Source: Thalassolituus hydrocarboniclasticus
GTDB lineage: Bacteria; Pseudomonadota; Gammaproteobacteria; Pseudomonadales; Oceanobacteraceae
Direction: 5' to 3'
Assembly: GCF_025345565.1 (NCBI RefSeq)
Contig: NZ_CP054475.1
Span: forward strand, 1,197,501 to 1,261,500
Length of the DNA: 64,000 bases
Notes under the pieces: model-generated
What the model saw: the letters and a program-made list of their open reading frames with translations, nothing else
The model's database searches: none
What the model was told of the DNA's origin: nothing
Translations under genes and position numbers: made by a program
Part shown: positions 42,961 to 52,166 of the stretch, one piece after another
How the letters are laid out: each line of letters opens with the position of its first letter
Numbering within the stretch: position 1 is the stretch's first letter

Positions 42961-43746
42961 ATGCTCGATAAAATCCGTATCGTAATGGTTAATACCACCC
43001 ACTCCGGCAATATCGGAGCGGCCGCCCGTGCAATGAAAAACATGGGGCTGAGCCGGCTGGTGCTGGTTGACCCGATCGCCAGCATTGACGAAGAGGCGAT
43101 CCAGCGTTCGTCGCGTGCAGAAGATATTCTGCACAACGCGGTCATCGTACCGACGCTGGAAGACGCCATTGCCGACTGTGGTCTGGTGATTGGCACCAGC
43201 GCCCGCAGTCGCCATATTCCCTGGCCGCTGATGTCGCCGCGCCAGTCGGCTGCGAAAGCCGCAGAAATGATTCCCGCCGGTAATGAAGTGGCGCTGGTGT
43301 TCGGCCGTGAATCCCGTGGCCTGACCAATGAAGAGCTGCACCTGTGTACCGCGCACGTGCATATTCCGACCGACGAAAACTTCTCATCCCTGAACGTTGC
43401 CCAGGCCATTCAGGTGCTGTGCTATGAAATGCGTTTGGCGCTGGTGGCGGATGATTTCCGCGCCGAAGCCGAAGCGGAAGATGAGGCCGGAGCCTGGGGC
43501 GTGCCCTGGGATTATCCGCTGGCAACCCAGGGCGAGCTGGATGGACTGTTCCGTCATATGGAAACTGTGCTCATTGATATCGGCTTCCTTGACCCCAATA
43601 CTCCGAAGCACCTGATGTCCCGTATGCGCCGCCTGTATCAGCGCGCTGCACCGGACAAAACAGAAGTGAATATTTTGCGTGGCATCCTGGCGGCGGTACA
43701 GCGTCAGGGCGACGCCAGCCATAAAACACAAGGGGATACTGAGTGA
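42961..43746 (+). CDS. trmJ: tRNA (cytidine/uridine-2'-O-)-methyltransferase TrmJ
   Basis: 261 residues, a SPOUT-class methyltransferase that modifies position 32 of several tRNAs. The N-terminal SPOUT domain begins [25 protein letters not shown] and contains the knot segment [19 protein letters not shown] and [12 protein letters not shown] use the ATG at 42961 rather than the in-frame ATG at 42940. The stop overlaps the cysE start. The suhB/trmJ-cysE-iscR order is conserved in pseudomonads. Confidence 0.95.
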   Translation: MLDKIRIVMVNTTHSGNIGAAARAMKNMGLSRLVLVDPIASIDEEAIQRSSRAEDILHNAVIVPTLEDAIADCGLVIGTSARSRHIPWPLMSPRQSAAKAAEMIPAGNEVALVFGRESRGLTNEELHLCTAHVHIPTDENFSSLNVAQAIQVLCYEMRLALVADDFRAEAEAEDEAGAWGVPWDYPLATQGELDGLFRHMETVLIDIGFLDPNTPKHLMSRMRRLYQRAAPDKTEVNILRGILAAVQRQGDASHKTQGDTE

Positions 43747-44558
43747 TCAGACAACTGCGTGAAGACATTGCCAGTGTATTTGAACGTGACCCGGCCGCGC
43801 GCAATACCTTTGAGGTGATCACCACCTATCCGGGGTTGCATGCTCTGCTGCACTACCGGGTGGCCAACTGGCTGTGGCGCAAGGGCTTTAAATGGCTGGC
43901 GCGTATGCTGTCGACCTTCAGTCGCTGGATGACCGGTATTGAGATTCATCCGGGGGCAACCATTGGCCGGCGTTTCTTTATTGACCATGGCATGGGCGTG
44001 GTGATTGGTGAGACTGCTGAAATCGGCGATGACTGCACCCTGTATCACGGCGTGACGCTGGGCGGTACCACCTGGAATAAAGGCAAGCGCCACCCGACCC
44101 TGCAAAATGGTGTGGTGGTCGGTGCCGGCGCCAAGGTGCTGGGGCCGATTATCGTCGGTGAGAACGCCCGTATCGGCTCCAATGCCGTAGTAACCAAAGA
44201 AGTTCCGGCTGGGGCAACGGTGGTTGGTATTCCTGGCCGTATTGTGCGTAAAGCGAGCACGGCTGAAGATGAGCAGCGGCGCAAAATCGCCGAGAAAATC
44301 GGTTTCGATGCCTATGGTATGGCCGACGAAATGCCCGATCCGATTGCCCGTTCCATCCATAACCTGATGGATCACATGCATGCGGTGGACCGTAAAATCG
44401 ACACCATGTGCAAAGCGTTGCACGATCTGGGTGACCGCACCTGCTCTGAGGCGCTGCCACAGCTTGAAGCGGAAACCTTTGTCAGCCTCAGTGAAACCGT
44501 CAACAGTGAGGATGCAGAAGTTGCAGGCAATGCCGATCAGGATGCCGGTAAGCACTGA
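43743..44558 (+). CDS. cysE: Serine O-acetyltransferase
   Basis: 271 residues with a GTG start overlapping trmJ. CysE makes O-acetylserine, the carbon skeleton for cysteine and substrate of CysM. The N-terminal helical part is short (R-Q-L-R-E-D-I start), and the left-handed beta-helix shows hexapeptide repeats from [11 protein letters not shown] through [18 protein letters not shown] and G-A-K-V-L-G-P-I. The C-terminal tail beyond residue 190 is longer than in the minimal family. It is paired with iscR-iscS, linking cysteine supply to sulfur mobilisation. Confidence 0.95.
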   Translation: MIRQLREDIASVFERDPAARNTFEVITTYPGLHALLHYRVANWLWRKGFKWLARMLSTFSRWMTGIEIHPGATIGRRFFIDHGMGVVIGETAEIGDDCTLYHGVTLGGTTWNKGKRHPTLQNGVVVGAGAKVLGPIIVGENARIGSNAVVTKEVPAGATVVGIPGRIVRKASTAEDEQRRKIAEKIGFDAYGMADEMPDPIARSIHNLMDHMHAVDRKIDTMCKALHDLGDRTCSEALPQLEAETFVSLSETVNSEDAEVAGNADQDAGKH

Positions 44559-44599
44559 AACCCGTCCGGCGTGTTTTGTTGTGTAAAGGCATGCAGGCT

Positions 44600-44633
44600 A
44601 AAGTTGACTGAAATAGTCGGATATACGCATAAT
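44600..44633 (+). promoter_or_regulatory. iscR promoter with overlapping IscR type-1 site
   Basis: TTGACT (44604-44609) and CATAAT (44628-44633) form the promoter. Overlapping it, 44600-44624 matches the IscR type-1 consensus (ATASYYGACTRWWWYAGTCRRSTAT) at about 23 of 25 positions: half-sites GACT and AGTC separated by GAAAT, followed by GGATAT. Holo-IscR is known to repress iscR through such a site, so [2Fe-2S]-dependent autorepression is expected here. Confidence 0.85.
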
Positions 44634-44662
44634 GCCACCACGATTTATGTGGGGGATACACC

Positions 44663-45148
44663 ATGCGTTTAACAACCAAAGGCCGCTACGCGGTGACGGC
44701 CATGCTGGATCTGGCGATCCATGCGCAGACCGGGCCGGTGAGCCTGAACGATATTTCCGGTCGCCAGGGCATCTCCCTGTCTTATCTGGAGCAGTTGTTT
44801 GCCAAGTTGCGCCGCGGTGGCCTGGTCGCCAGTGTACGTGGTCCGGGTGGTGGTTATCGTCTGAGCCGTGATGGCAGTGAAATCAATGTGGCTGAAGTGG
44901 TGGACGCGGTGAATGAATCCATGGATGCCACGCGCTGTAATCGTCGCGGTGACTGTCAGGATGGCGAAGAGTGCCTGACTCATCATTTATGGCTGGAGCT
45001 GAGTGATCAGATTCATGCCTTTCTGCGTGGCATTACGCTGGCGCAGCTGATTCAGCGTAAAGAGATCCGCAACACCGCGGATCGTCAGGACAGTAATGTG
45101 CGCAACCGTATTGAAGCGGTACTGAGTACAGAAGACATTGCCGGCTGA
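44663..45148 (+). CDS. iscR: Fe-S cluster regulator IscR
   Basis: 161 residues, an Rrf2-family winged-helix regulator. The DNA-binding domain begins [18 protein letters not shown] with the wing G-G-G-Y-R-L-S-R. Cluster ligands are C92, C98 and C104, with His107, exactly the IscR pattern, so it can carry a [2Fe-2S] cluster. A type-1 operator lies in its own promoter. It is followed by iscS after 123 bases, but the usual iscU-iscA-hscB-hscA-fdx genes do not follow. Confidence 0.96.
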   Translation: MRLTTKGRYAVTAMLDLAIHAQTGPVSLNDISGRQGISLSYLEQLFAKLRRGGLVASVRGPGGGYRLSRDGSEINVAEVVDAVNESMDATRCNRRGDCQDGEECLTHHLWLELSDQIHAFLRGITLAQLIQRKEIRNTADRQDSNVRNRIEAVLSTEDIAG

Positions 45149-45271
45149 TAGCCGGCCTGACCCGGTAATCCTCTTAGCCGGAGCGCTCTTCCTGATCTGA
45201 GCGCCCTTGACCTGAGCGCTGCAGCGCGGACAATGCGCGGCCTCAGGTTTCAGAATTTTCAGCGGTGAGTC

Positions 45272-46432
45272 ATGAAATCCCTCTATCTCGATTATGCAGC
45301 GACCACGCCGGTCGACCCCCGTGTTGCCCAGGTGATGGCAGCTTGCCTGACCCAGGATGGCACCTTCGGTAATCCGGCATCGCGCTCCCACCGTTACGGC
45401 TGGCAGGCGGAGCAGATGGTGGAAAATGCCCGGCGTCAGCTGGCCGACCTGCTCGCTGCCGATCCGCGTGAAATCGTCTGGACCTCGGGTGCCACCGAAT
45501 CCAACAACCTGGCCTTAAAAGGTTTGGTCGAAGCGCTGCGTGCTGACGATGCCGCCCGCCCGCTGCATATCATTACCTCAGCGATTGAGCATAAGGCGGT
45601 ACTGGATGTCTGTGCCTGGTTGCAGACTCATCAGCAGGTTGAGGTCACTTATCTGACTCCGGATGCCGATGGTCTTGTTGGTGTGCAGCAGGTAGCTGAC
45701 GCACTGCGCGACGATACCTGTCTGGTCAGCCTGATGGCGGTCAATAACGAGCTGGGCACAATCACTGATATCGCGGCAATCGGCGCGTTGCTAAAAGATC
45801 ATCCGGCGTATCTGCATGTGGATGCCGCTCAGGCGCTGGGTAAAATTGCTGTGAGCGTCAAAGACTGGCAGGTCGATCTGTTGTCGGTGTCAGCGCATAA
45901 ATTCTATGGCCCGAAAGGCATTGGCGCGCTCTATGTGCGCCGTGAACCGCAGGTCAAACTGGCGGCGCAGATGCACGGCGGTGGCCATGAGCGCGGTATG
46001 CGTTCCGGCACGCTGCCAACCCATCAGCTGGCGGGGCTGGGCGAAGCTGCACGTCTGGTGCAGGAAGAGCTGGCGGCCGATGAGGCCCGTATCGGCGCAT
46101 TGCGTGATCAGCTGTGGAGTGGATTGCAGGCCTTGGGTGGGGTGTACCTGAATGGCCATGCGCAGCAGCGTACCGCCAATCATCTGAACGTCAGTTTTGA
46201 CGGTGTGGATGGTGAGATCCTGCTGGCCTCACTGGCTAAGGTGGCGGTGTCTTCCGGTTCGGCCTGTAACTCGGCGACGGTGGCGCCTTCCTATGTGCTG
46301 AAGGCCATTGGCCGCAGTGATGCGCTGGCCCATGCCGGTCTGCGTTTCAGTCTCGGCCGTTTTACCACGGCTGAAGAGATCGGTTTTGCCCTCAGTGAAG
46401 TTACACGTGTGGTGCAGATGCTGCGCGGCTGA
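45272..46432 (+). CDS. iscS: Cysteine desulfurase (IscS-like, short C-terminus)
   Basis: 386 residues. A class V aminotransferase-fold PLP enzyme that converts cysteine to alanine and a persulfide. The PLP lysine is K210 in SVSAHKFYGPKG. The persulfide cysteine is C332 in S-S-G-S-A-C-N-S, on the flexible loop of group I desulfurases. The protein ends at V-V-Q-M-L-R-G, lacking the roughly 20-residue tail that in E. coli IscS (404 residues) ends ...E-W-A-H-H and contributes to IscU binding. IscU and the other ISC genes are also missing downstream, where ndk follows after 144 bases. It may serve tRNA thiolation or feed another scaffold. Confidence 0.92.
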   Translation: MKSLYLDYAATTPVDPRVAQVMAACLTQDGTFGNPASRSHRYGWQAEQMVENARRQLADLLAADPREIVWTSGATESNNLALKGLVEALRADDAARPLHIITSAIEHKAVLDVCAWLQTHQQVEVTYLTPDADGLVGVQQVADALRDDTCLVSLMAVNNELGTITDIAAIGALLKDHPAYLHVDAAQALGKIAVSVKDWQVDLLSVSAHKFYGPKGIGALYVRREPQVKLAAQMHGGGHERGMRSGTLPTHQLAGLGEAARLVQEELAADEARIGALRDQLWSGLQALGGVYLNGHAQQRTANHLNVSFDGVDGEILLASLAKVAVSSGSACNSATVAPSYVLKAIGRSDALAHAGLRFSLGRFTTAEEIGFALSEVTRVVQMLRG

Positions 46433-46496
46433 TCGCTGAGTTCCGTATTTCCTGCCGCTGGCGGTCAAATAATCCGCCAGCGCGCCCGCGTACGCG

Positions 46497-46525
46497 TACA
46501 ACTTTAATGAAAAGGTGCGTATAAT
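46497..46525 (+). promoter_or_regulatory. Candidate ndk promoter
   Basis: A perfect TATAAT at 46520-46525, about 50 bases before the ndk start, with TACAAC (46497-46502) at 17-base spacing as a poor -35. An independent promoter fits the gap after iscS and the different codon bias of ndk. Confidence 0.45.
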
Positions 46526-46576
46526 CCGCGGGTTTTATTTTCCGTAACCCTGATAATTTACCCTTGGGAGCTAAAA

Positions 46577-47002
46577 ATGGCTGTTGAACGCACTCTGTCC
46601 ATCGTTAAACCAGACGCTGTGGCCAAAAACGTAATCGGTGAAATCCTGACCCGTTTCGAAAAAGCTGGCCTGAAAGTTGTTGCCGCTAAAATGATCAAAC
46701 TGGACGACGAAAAAGCGGGCGGTTTCTACGCAGAGCACAAAGAGCGTCCTTTCTTCAAAGATCTGGTGTCTTTCATGACTTCTGGTCCTGTTGTTGTACA
46801 GGTTCTGGAAGGCGAAAACGCTATCGCTGCTAACCGCGAACTGATGGGTGCTACCAACCCTAAAGAAGCTGCTGCCGGTACTATCCGCGCTGACTTCGCT
46901 GAAAGCATCGATGCTAACGCAGTACACGGTTCTGACTCTGCAGCTTCTGCTGAGCGCGAAATCGCTTACTTCTTCGCTGCCGACGAAATCTGCTCACGTT
47001 AA
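46577..47002 (+). CDS. ndk: Nucleoside diphosphate kinase
   Basis: 141 residues. Transfers the gamma phosphate from ATP to NDPs through phosphohistidine H117 in the signature NAVHGSDS. The N-terminus [12 protein letters not shown] is typical. GGGAG precedes the ATG. Codon use is strongly optimised (GCT, GGT, CTG, GAA), indicating high expression. As in pseudomonads it precedes rlmN, but here it directly follows iscS. Confidence 0.98.
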   Translation: MAVERTLSIVKPDAVAKNVIGEILTRFEKAGLKVVAAKMIKLDDEKAGGFYAEHKERPFFKDLVSFMTSGPVVVQVLEGENAIAANRELMGATNPKEAAAGTIRADFAESIDANAVHGSDSAASAEREIAYFFAADEICSR

Positions 47003-47085
47003 TGAGCGGAACTCAGAGGGCAGGAATGCCCTCTGATCAATCCTCCGGGATGCACCAGTGCCAACAGGCCTCAGGTAACCAATTG

Positions 47086-48216
47086 ATGTCCGAAACACCA
47101 GAAAAAATTAATCTGTTGGGCTTATCGCCCGCCAAAATGGAAGCCTTCTTCGCGGATATGGGCGAGAAGAAATTCCGTGCTCAGCAAATGCTGAAATGGA
47201 TTCATCAATATGGCGAAGCCAACTTCGACAACATGACCAACATGGGCAAGCCCTTGCGTGCGCGCATGGCCGAAGTGTGTGAGATCCGCCTGCCGGAAGT
47301 GATTTACGAAGATTTCTCCAAAGACGGCACCCGTAAGTGGGTGATGCGTATGGATGGCGGCAGTGCCGTCGAAACCGTTTATATCCCGGAAAAAGACCGG
47401 GGTACCCTGTGTGTGAGCTCGCAGATTGGTTGTTCCCTCGACTGCAGTTTCTGCTCCACCGGTAAACAGGGTTTTAACCGCGACCTCAGCGTGGCGGAAA
47501 TTATTGGTCAGGTCTACGTGGCAGCCATGAGCTTCCATGCACCGGGCGAGCGTCGCGAACGCCGCATTACCAATGTGGTGATGATGGGCATGGGCGAGCC
47601 GCTGCTGAACTTCGACAACGTGGTCGATGCGATGAACCTGATGATGGACGACAACGCCTATGGCTTGTCCAAGCGTCGTGTCACCCTGAGCACCTCCGGC
47701 GTCGTGCCGATGATGGATAAGCTTGGCGATGTTACCGATGTATCGCTGGCAGTATCGCTGCACGCACCGAATGACGAGCTGCGTAACCAGCTGGTGCCAA
47801 TCAATAAAAAATATCCGATTAAAGAGCTGATTGCGGCCACTAACCGTTATCTGGCGAAACTGCCGGACCGCCGTAAAGCCACCATCGAATACACCATGAT
47901 GGAAGGCGTTAACGACGAGATGGAACACGCCGAGCAGCTGTCTGTGCTGATGAAACAGGTGCCGTGCAAAATCAACCTGATTCCGTTTAACCCGTTCCCT
48001 AACTCCGGCTACAAACGCCCGAGTAACAATCGTGTGTACCGCTTCCGCGATTATCTGGTGAATCAGGGGCATATTGTCACCATCCGCTCGACCCGTGGCG
48101 ATGACATCGACGCCGCCTGTGGTCAGCTGGTGGGCAAAGTTCAGGACCGCACGCGCCGCAGTGAGCGTTATATCAATGCGGTGCAGATCGACGAGTCTTC
48201 ACAGGGCAACCAATAA
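47086..48216 (+). CDS. rlmN: 23S rRNA/tRNA (adenine-C2)-methyltransferase RlmN
   Basis: 376 residues, a dual-specificity radical-SAM methyltransferase for A2503 of 23S rRNA and A37 of tRNAs. The radical-SAM cysteines C116-x3-C120-x2-C123 lie in [13 protein letters not shown]. The SAM-binding [14 protein letters not shown] and the C-terminal [10 protein letters not shown] with the acceptor cysteine are present. I use the ATG at 47086 (M-S-E-T-P-E-K-I-N start), giving family length. The open frame back to 47002 starts at the ndk stop. It abuts pilW without a gap. Confidence 0.96.
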   Translation: MSETPEKINLLGLSPAKMEAFFADMGEKKFRAQQMLKWIHQYGEANFDNMTNMGKPLRARMAEVCEIRLPEVIYEDFSKDGTRKWVMRMDGGSAVETVYIPEKDRGTLCVSSQIGCSLDCSFCSTGKQGFNRDLSVAEIIGQVYVAAMSFHAPGERRERRITNVVMMGMGEPLLNFDNVVDAMNLMMDDNAYGLSKRRVTLSTSGVVPMMDKLGDVTDVSLAVSLHAPNDELRNQLVPINKKYPIKELIAATNRYLAKLPDRRKATIEYTMMEGVNDEMEHAEQLSVLMKQVPCKINLIPFNPFPNSGYKRPSNNRVYRFRDYLVNQGHIVTIRSTRGDDIDAACGQLVGKVQDRTRRSERYINAVQIDESSQGNQ

Positions 48217-49032
48217 ATGACCGGGATGGGCATGAAAAAATTAATCACCACACGCGCAGCGAGCCTGTTGATAGTGCTGCTGAGTCTGACACTGGCTTCC
48301 TGCGTTACCGTCACTGAAAGTCGTTTTACCAAGAAAAAATCGCCGGAAAAGGCGGTGGAAAATTACACCCAGCTGGGCCTGGGTTACCTGCAGAAGGGCC
48401 GTCCGGACTGGGCGCGTCAGCGTCTGCAGAAAGCGCTGGCGATTAACCCTGATCACGCGCCGGCCAACGATGCTATGGGCCTGGTCTGGCAGACCGAAGG
48501 CGAGATGGATCTGGCCGAAGAATATTTTCAGAAGGCACTGAGTAACGACAGCAGCTTTACTCTGGCACGTCACCATTTAGGGCGTTTGTATGTGCAGATG
48601 AAGCGTTACGACGAAGCCGACGACAATCTCCAGCAGGTCACCAATGACCGTTACTACGATAACCGTGCTTCGGCCTACAACGATCTGGCGTTGAATGCTT
48701 ATCGTCAGGGTAACGCTGAGCAGGCGATCGAGCGCTACGGCCAGACCCTGCGCATTGCTCCGTACAATATTGATGCGCTGGTGAATGTCTCGACCCTGCT
48801 GTTTGAAGCGCAGCGTTATGATGAGTCGCTGAAATACTACGACCGCTTTGAGCGTCTGGTGCAGCGCGAGCAGGCACGGCAGACCGCCCACACCCTGTGG
48901 CTGGGCATCAAACTGGCGACTCTGCAGCAGAACACCCAGCGGGCGATTGCGCTGGCGACCGACCTGAAGCGTAATTTCCCGGAATCGGTTGAATACCGTC
49001 TGTATCAGGACTCCCTGTCCGGAGCCAAATAA
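48217..49032 (+). CDS. pilW: Type IV pilus biogenesis lipoprotein PilW/PilF
   Basis: 271 residues. A lipoprotein signal with lipobox L-A-S-C (Cys29) is followed by about six TPR repeats (for example ENYTQLGLGYLQKGRPDWAR and ASAYNDLALNAYRQGNAEQA). This is the pilotin (PilF in Pseudomonas, PilW in Neisseria) that delivers the secretin PilQ to the outer membrane. Internal ATGs at 48226 and 48232 are alternative starts. The start abuts the rlmN stop and the ispG start directly follows its stop. The rodZ gene that usually lies between pilF and ispG is missing. Confidence 0.92.
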   Translation: MTGMGMKKLITTRAASLLIVLLSLTLASCVTVTESRFTKKKSPEKAVENYTQLGLGYLQKGRPDWARQRLQKALAINPDHAPANDAMGLVWQTEGEMDLAEEYFQKALSNDSSFTLARHHLGRLYVQMKRYDEADDNLQQVTNDRYYDNRASAYNDLALNAYRQGNAEQAIERYGQTLRIAPYNIDALVNVSTLLFEAQRYDESLKYYDRFERLVQREQARQTAHTLWLGIKLATLQQNTQRAIALATDLKRNFPESVEYRLYQDSLSGAK

Positions 49033-50151
49033 ATGAGCATGCATTTCGAAAATCCCATCAAGCGTCGTCAAAGCCGCAAAATCTGGGTTGGTGATGTGCC
49101 GGTCGGCGGTGATGCGCCGATTGCCATTCAGACCATGACCAACACCGAAACCACCGATGTGGCGGCCACTGTGGCGCAGATTCAGCGCGCTCAGGATGCC
49201 GGTGCCGATATCGTGCGCGTTTCTGTACCGACCATGGACGCGGCGGAAGCCTTTGGCAAAATCCGCAAAGAAGTGAATATTCCGCTGGTGGCAGACATTC
49301 ACTTTGACTACAAAATCGCTCTGCGCGTCGCTGATCTGGGTGTTGACTGTCTGCGTATCAACCCCGGTAATATCGGCCGTGAAGACCGTGTGCGCGCGGT
49401 GGTGGATGCGGCGCGTCATAACGGCATTCCGATCCGTATCGGGGTGAATGCCGGATCACTGGAAAAAGACCTGCAGAAGAAATACGGCGAGCCGACCCCG
49501 GCCGCGCTGGTGGAATCGGCCATGCGCCATATCGATATTCTCGATCGCCTGAACTTCCCGGATTTCAAACTCAGCCTGAAAGCCTCCGACATCTTTATGA
49601 CCGTGGCGGCTTACAAGCAGATTGCCAGCCAGATTGAGCAGCCGCTGCACCTTGGCATCACCGAAGCCGGTGGCCTGCGTGGTGGTACGGTTAAATCGTC
49701 TATTGGTCTTGGCCTGCTGCTGTGGGAAGGCATCGGTGACACCATTCGCGTATCGCTGGCGGCCGATCCGATTGAAGAAGTAAAAGTGGGCTGGGACATG
49801 CTCAAATCGCTGAAGCTGCGTTCGCGCGGCATCAACTTTATTGCCTGTCCGAGCTGCTCACGTCAGAACTTCGACGTGATCAAAACCATGAACGAGCTGG
49901 AAATGCGCGTTGATGATATCCGCACTGATATGAGTGTGGCGGTGATTGGCTGTGTGGTGAATGGCCCCGGCGAATCCAAGGAAACCGATATCGGTCTGGC
50001 CGGTGGCCAGCCGAATCTGGTGTATATCGACGGTAAACCAGCCGGCAAACTGAGTAACGAGACTCTGGTGGATGACCTTGAGCGGATGATCCGCGAACGC
50101 GCCGCCAGCCTCGATGAAGAACGCAAAAATCTGATTGCCAGCGACAGCTGA
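49033..50151 (+). CDS. ispG: 4-hydroxy-3-methylbut-2-enyl diphosphate synthase IspG
   Basis: 372 residues. A [4Fe-4S] enzyme of the MEP isoprenoid pathway. The TIM-barrel N-terminal domain has [10 protein letters not shown] and L-R-I-N-P-G-N-I-G. The cluster ligands are C272 and C275 in A-C-P-S-C-S-R, C307 in G-C-V-V-N-G-P-G-E and the following Glu314. It directly follows pilW and precedes hisS by 27 bases. Confidence 0.97.
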   Translation: MSMHFENPIKRRQSRKIWVGDVPVGGDAPIAIQTMTNTETTDVAATVAQIQRAQDAGADIVRVSVPTMDAAEAFGKIRKEVNIPLVADIHFDYKIALRVADLGVDCLRINPGNIGREDRVRAVVDAARHNGIPIRIGVNAGSLEKDLQKKYGEPTPAALVESAMRHIDILDRLNFPDFKLSLKASDIFMTVAAYKQIASQIEQPLHLGITEAGGLRGGTVKSSIGLGLLLWEGIGDTIRVSLAADPIEEVKVGWDMLKSLKLRSRGINFIACPSCSRQNFDVIKTMNELEMRVDDIRTDMSVAVIGCVVNGPGESKETDIGLAGGQPNLVYIDGKPAGKLSNETLVDDLERMIRERAASLDEERKNLIASDS

Positions 50152-50178
50152 GCGCTGACCCAGACAAGAACGGATATT

Positions 50179-51459
50179 ATGGCAACGAAAATCCAGGCCA
50201 TTCGTGGCATGAACGACATCCTGCCGGCTCAGAGCCCGGTATGGCAGTATCTCGAAGGCACAGTGAAAGACCTGCTGGCTTCTTACGGTTATGACGAAAT
50301 CCGCATGCCGATTGTGGAGCAGACCGCGCTGTTCAAACGCTCTATCGGCGAAGTCACCGACATCGTCGAAAAAGAGATGTACACCTTCGACGATCGCAAC
50401 GGTGACAGCCTGACCCTGCGTCCGGAAGGCACCGCCAGCTGTGTGCGCGCCTGTGAAGAACACGGTCTGCTGTACAACCAGACGCAGCGTCTGTGGTACA
50501 CCGGCCCGATGTTCCGTCACGAGCGTCCGCAGAAAGGCCGTTACCGCCAGTTCTACCAGATTGGTGTGGAAACCTTTGGCATGGCCACCGCCGATATCGA
50601 TGCCGAAGTTATCCTGATGACCGCCCGTCTGTGGCAGCAGCTGGGCCTGACCGATGCGGTTACCCTGCAACTGAACACCCTGGGCTCCAACGCAGCGCGT
50701 GCCAACTACCGCGATGCCCTGGTGGCCTACCTGAGCGAGCGCAAAGACCAGCTGGACGAAGACAGCCAGCGCCGTCTGGAAACCAATCCGCTGCGTGTGC
50801 TCGACAGCAAAGATCAGAACACCCAGGCACTGCTGGCCGATGCGCCACAGCTGCACGATTACCTCGACGACGAAAGCCGCGAGCATTTTGCGCTGCTGCG
50901 CAGCATCCTTGATGCCGCCGGGGTGAAGTACGAAATCAACCAGCGTCTGGTGCGCGGTCTCGATTATTACTGTAAAACCGTGTTCGAGTGGGTCACCGAC
51001 AAACTCGGCTCGCAGGGCACTGTCTGTGCCGGTGGCCGTTACGACGGCCTGGTTGAGCAACTGGGTGGCAAGCCAACCCCGGCGGTCGGTTTTGCTATGG
51101 GCGTTGAGCGTCTGATTCTGCTGCTGGAAACACTGGAGCTGATTCCGGCCGAAGTGCTGCAGACCATCGATGTATACATCTGTCCGGTCGGTGAGGGCAG
51201 TGCTCAGGTGGCGCTGCTGCTGGCAGACCGTCTGCGCGACGAGCACAGCTGGTTACGCATTCAGACCCACTGCGGTGGTGGCAGCTTCAAGAGCCAGATG
51301 AAAAAAGCCGACAAGAGCGGTGCACATCTGGCACTGTTGCTGGGCGAAGATGAAATCGCCAAGGGTACAGTGACCGTTAAAGATCTGCGCGGTGACGGTG
51401 GCCAGCAGACGCTGGCACTGGACGACGTGGGCGAGTGGCTGGCACAAGAAACTTTTTAA
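50179..51459 (+). CDS. hisS: Histidyl-tRNA synthetase
   Basis: 426 residues, a class II synthetase. Motif 1 region ([12 protein letters not shown]), motif 2 with [15 protein letters not shown] and [14 protein letters not shown], the histidine-specific [15 protein letters not shown], and motif 3 ([11 protein letters not shown]) are all present. The C-terminal anticodon domain is complete. It lies in the conserved ispG-hisS-yfgM-bamB-der run. Confidence 0.98.
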   Translation: MATKIQAIRGMNDILPAQSPVWQYLEGTVKDLLASYGYDEIRMPIVEQTALFKRSIGEVTDIVEKEMYTFDDRNGDSLTLRPEGTASCVRACEEHGLLYNQTQRLWYTGPMFRHERPQKGRYRQFYQIGVETFGMATADIDAEVILMTARLWQQLGLTDAVTLQLNTLGSNAARANYRDALVAYLSERKDQLDEDSQRRLETNPLRVLDSKDQNTQALLADAPQLHDYLDDESREHFALLRSILDAAGVKYEINQRLVRGLDYYCKTVFEWVTDKLGSQGTVCAGGRYDGLVEQLGGKPTPAVGFAMGVERLILLLETLELIPAEVLQTIDVYICPVGEGSAQVALLLADRLRDEHSWLRIQTHCGGGSFKSQMKKADKSGAHLALLLGEDEIAKGTVTVKDLRGDGGQQTLALDDVGEWLAQETF

Positions 51460-51503
51460 TAACCAATAACTCACAATATTCGTTTTTTTGGGGAAGTGGA
51501 CGC

Positions 51504-52166
51504 ATGACTGAATATCGTACGGATGAAGAACAGGCAGAACTGCTGAAAAAATGGTGGGCAGAGAACGGTAAAAGCCTGCTGGCGACCATCGTGATTGTTG
51601 CCGGTGGCTGGTTTGGCTGGAACAGCTGGCAGGCCAATCAGCAGGCGACTGCCGAAGCGGCATCAACCCTGTATTCACAGCTGGTTGATAAAGTTGCGCA
51701 GCCGGTTGCACAGCAGGATGAAGCGGCTAAAGCCGAGATGGAAGCGCTGGCGACCCAGCTGAAAAAAGACTTTGGTAACACCAGCTATGGTCAGTTTGGT
51801 GCTCTGTTCCTGGCGCGCTTTGCTGCCGATGCCGGTGACTTTGATACCGCAGCGGCGGAACTGAACAGTGTGATTGCCACCGCTGACGAAGGTCCGATCA
51901 AGTTTACCGCTCAGGCGCGTCTGGCTAATGTCCTGATTCAGCAGGAAAAAATGGATGAAGCACTGGCGCTGGTTGCCACCGTGCCGGACGCTGCCTATGC
52001 CGTGCAGTTTGAAGAAGCCAAAGGCGATGCTCTGTTCCGTAAAGGTGAGCTGAGCGAGGCCCGTGCGGCTTATATCCGTGCGCAGGAAGCAGCAACCAAT
52101 CTGGGTCTGAACACCCAGCAGCTGCAGCGTAAGATTGATAATCTGGCTGCGAGCGGAGACGCCTGA
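51504..52166 (+). CDS. yfgM: YfgM family ancillary SecYEG/chaperone protein
   Basis: 220 residues, starting at the ATG at 51504 with GGGGAAG upstream. A short cytoplasmic N-terminus (TEYRTDEEQAELLKKWWAENGK) precedes one transmembrane helix (about 24-42) and a periplasmic TPR-like domain. YfgM associates with SecYEG and PpiD and links translocation to periplasmic chaperones. In E. coli it is also tied to Rcs stress control. The stop overlaps the bamB start by one base (TGATG). Confidence 0.92.
   Translation: MTEYRTDEEQAELLKKWWAENGKSLLATIVIVAGGWFGWNSWQANQQATAEAASTLYSQLVDKVAQPVAQQDEAAKAEMEALATQLKKDFGNTSYGQFGALFLARFAADAGDFDTAAAELNSVIATADEGPIKFTAQARLANVLIQQEKMDEALALVATVPDAAYAVQFEEAKGDALFRKGELSEARAAYIRAQEAATNLGLNTQQLQRKIDNLAASGDA

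Noticed and set aside
49858-51246. 462-codon open frame antisense to ispG and hisS
   Set aside because: It spans two genes and their junction on the opposite strand and has no motif. Both overlapped genes are intact and conserved.
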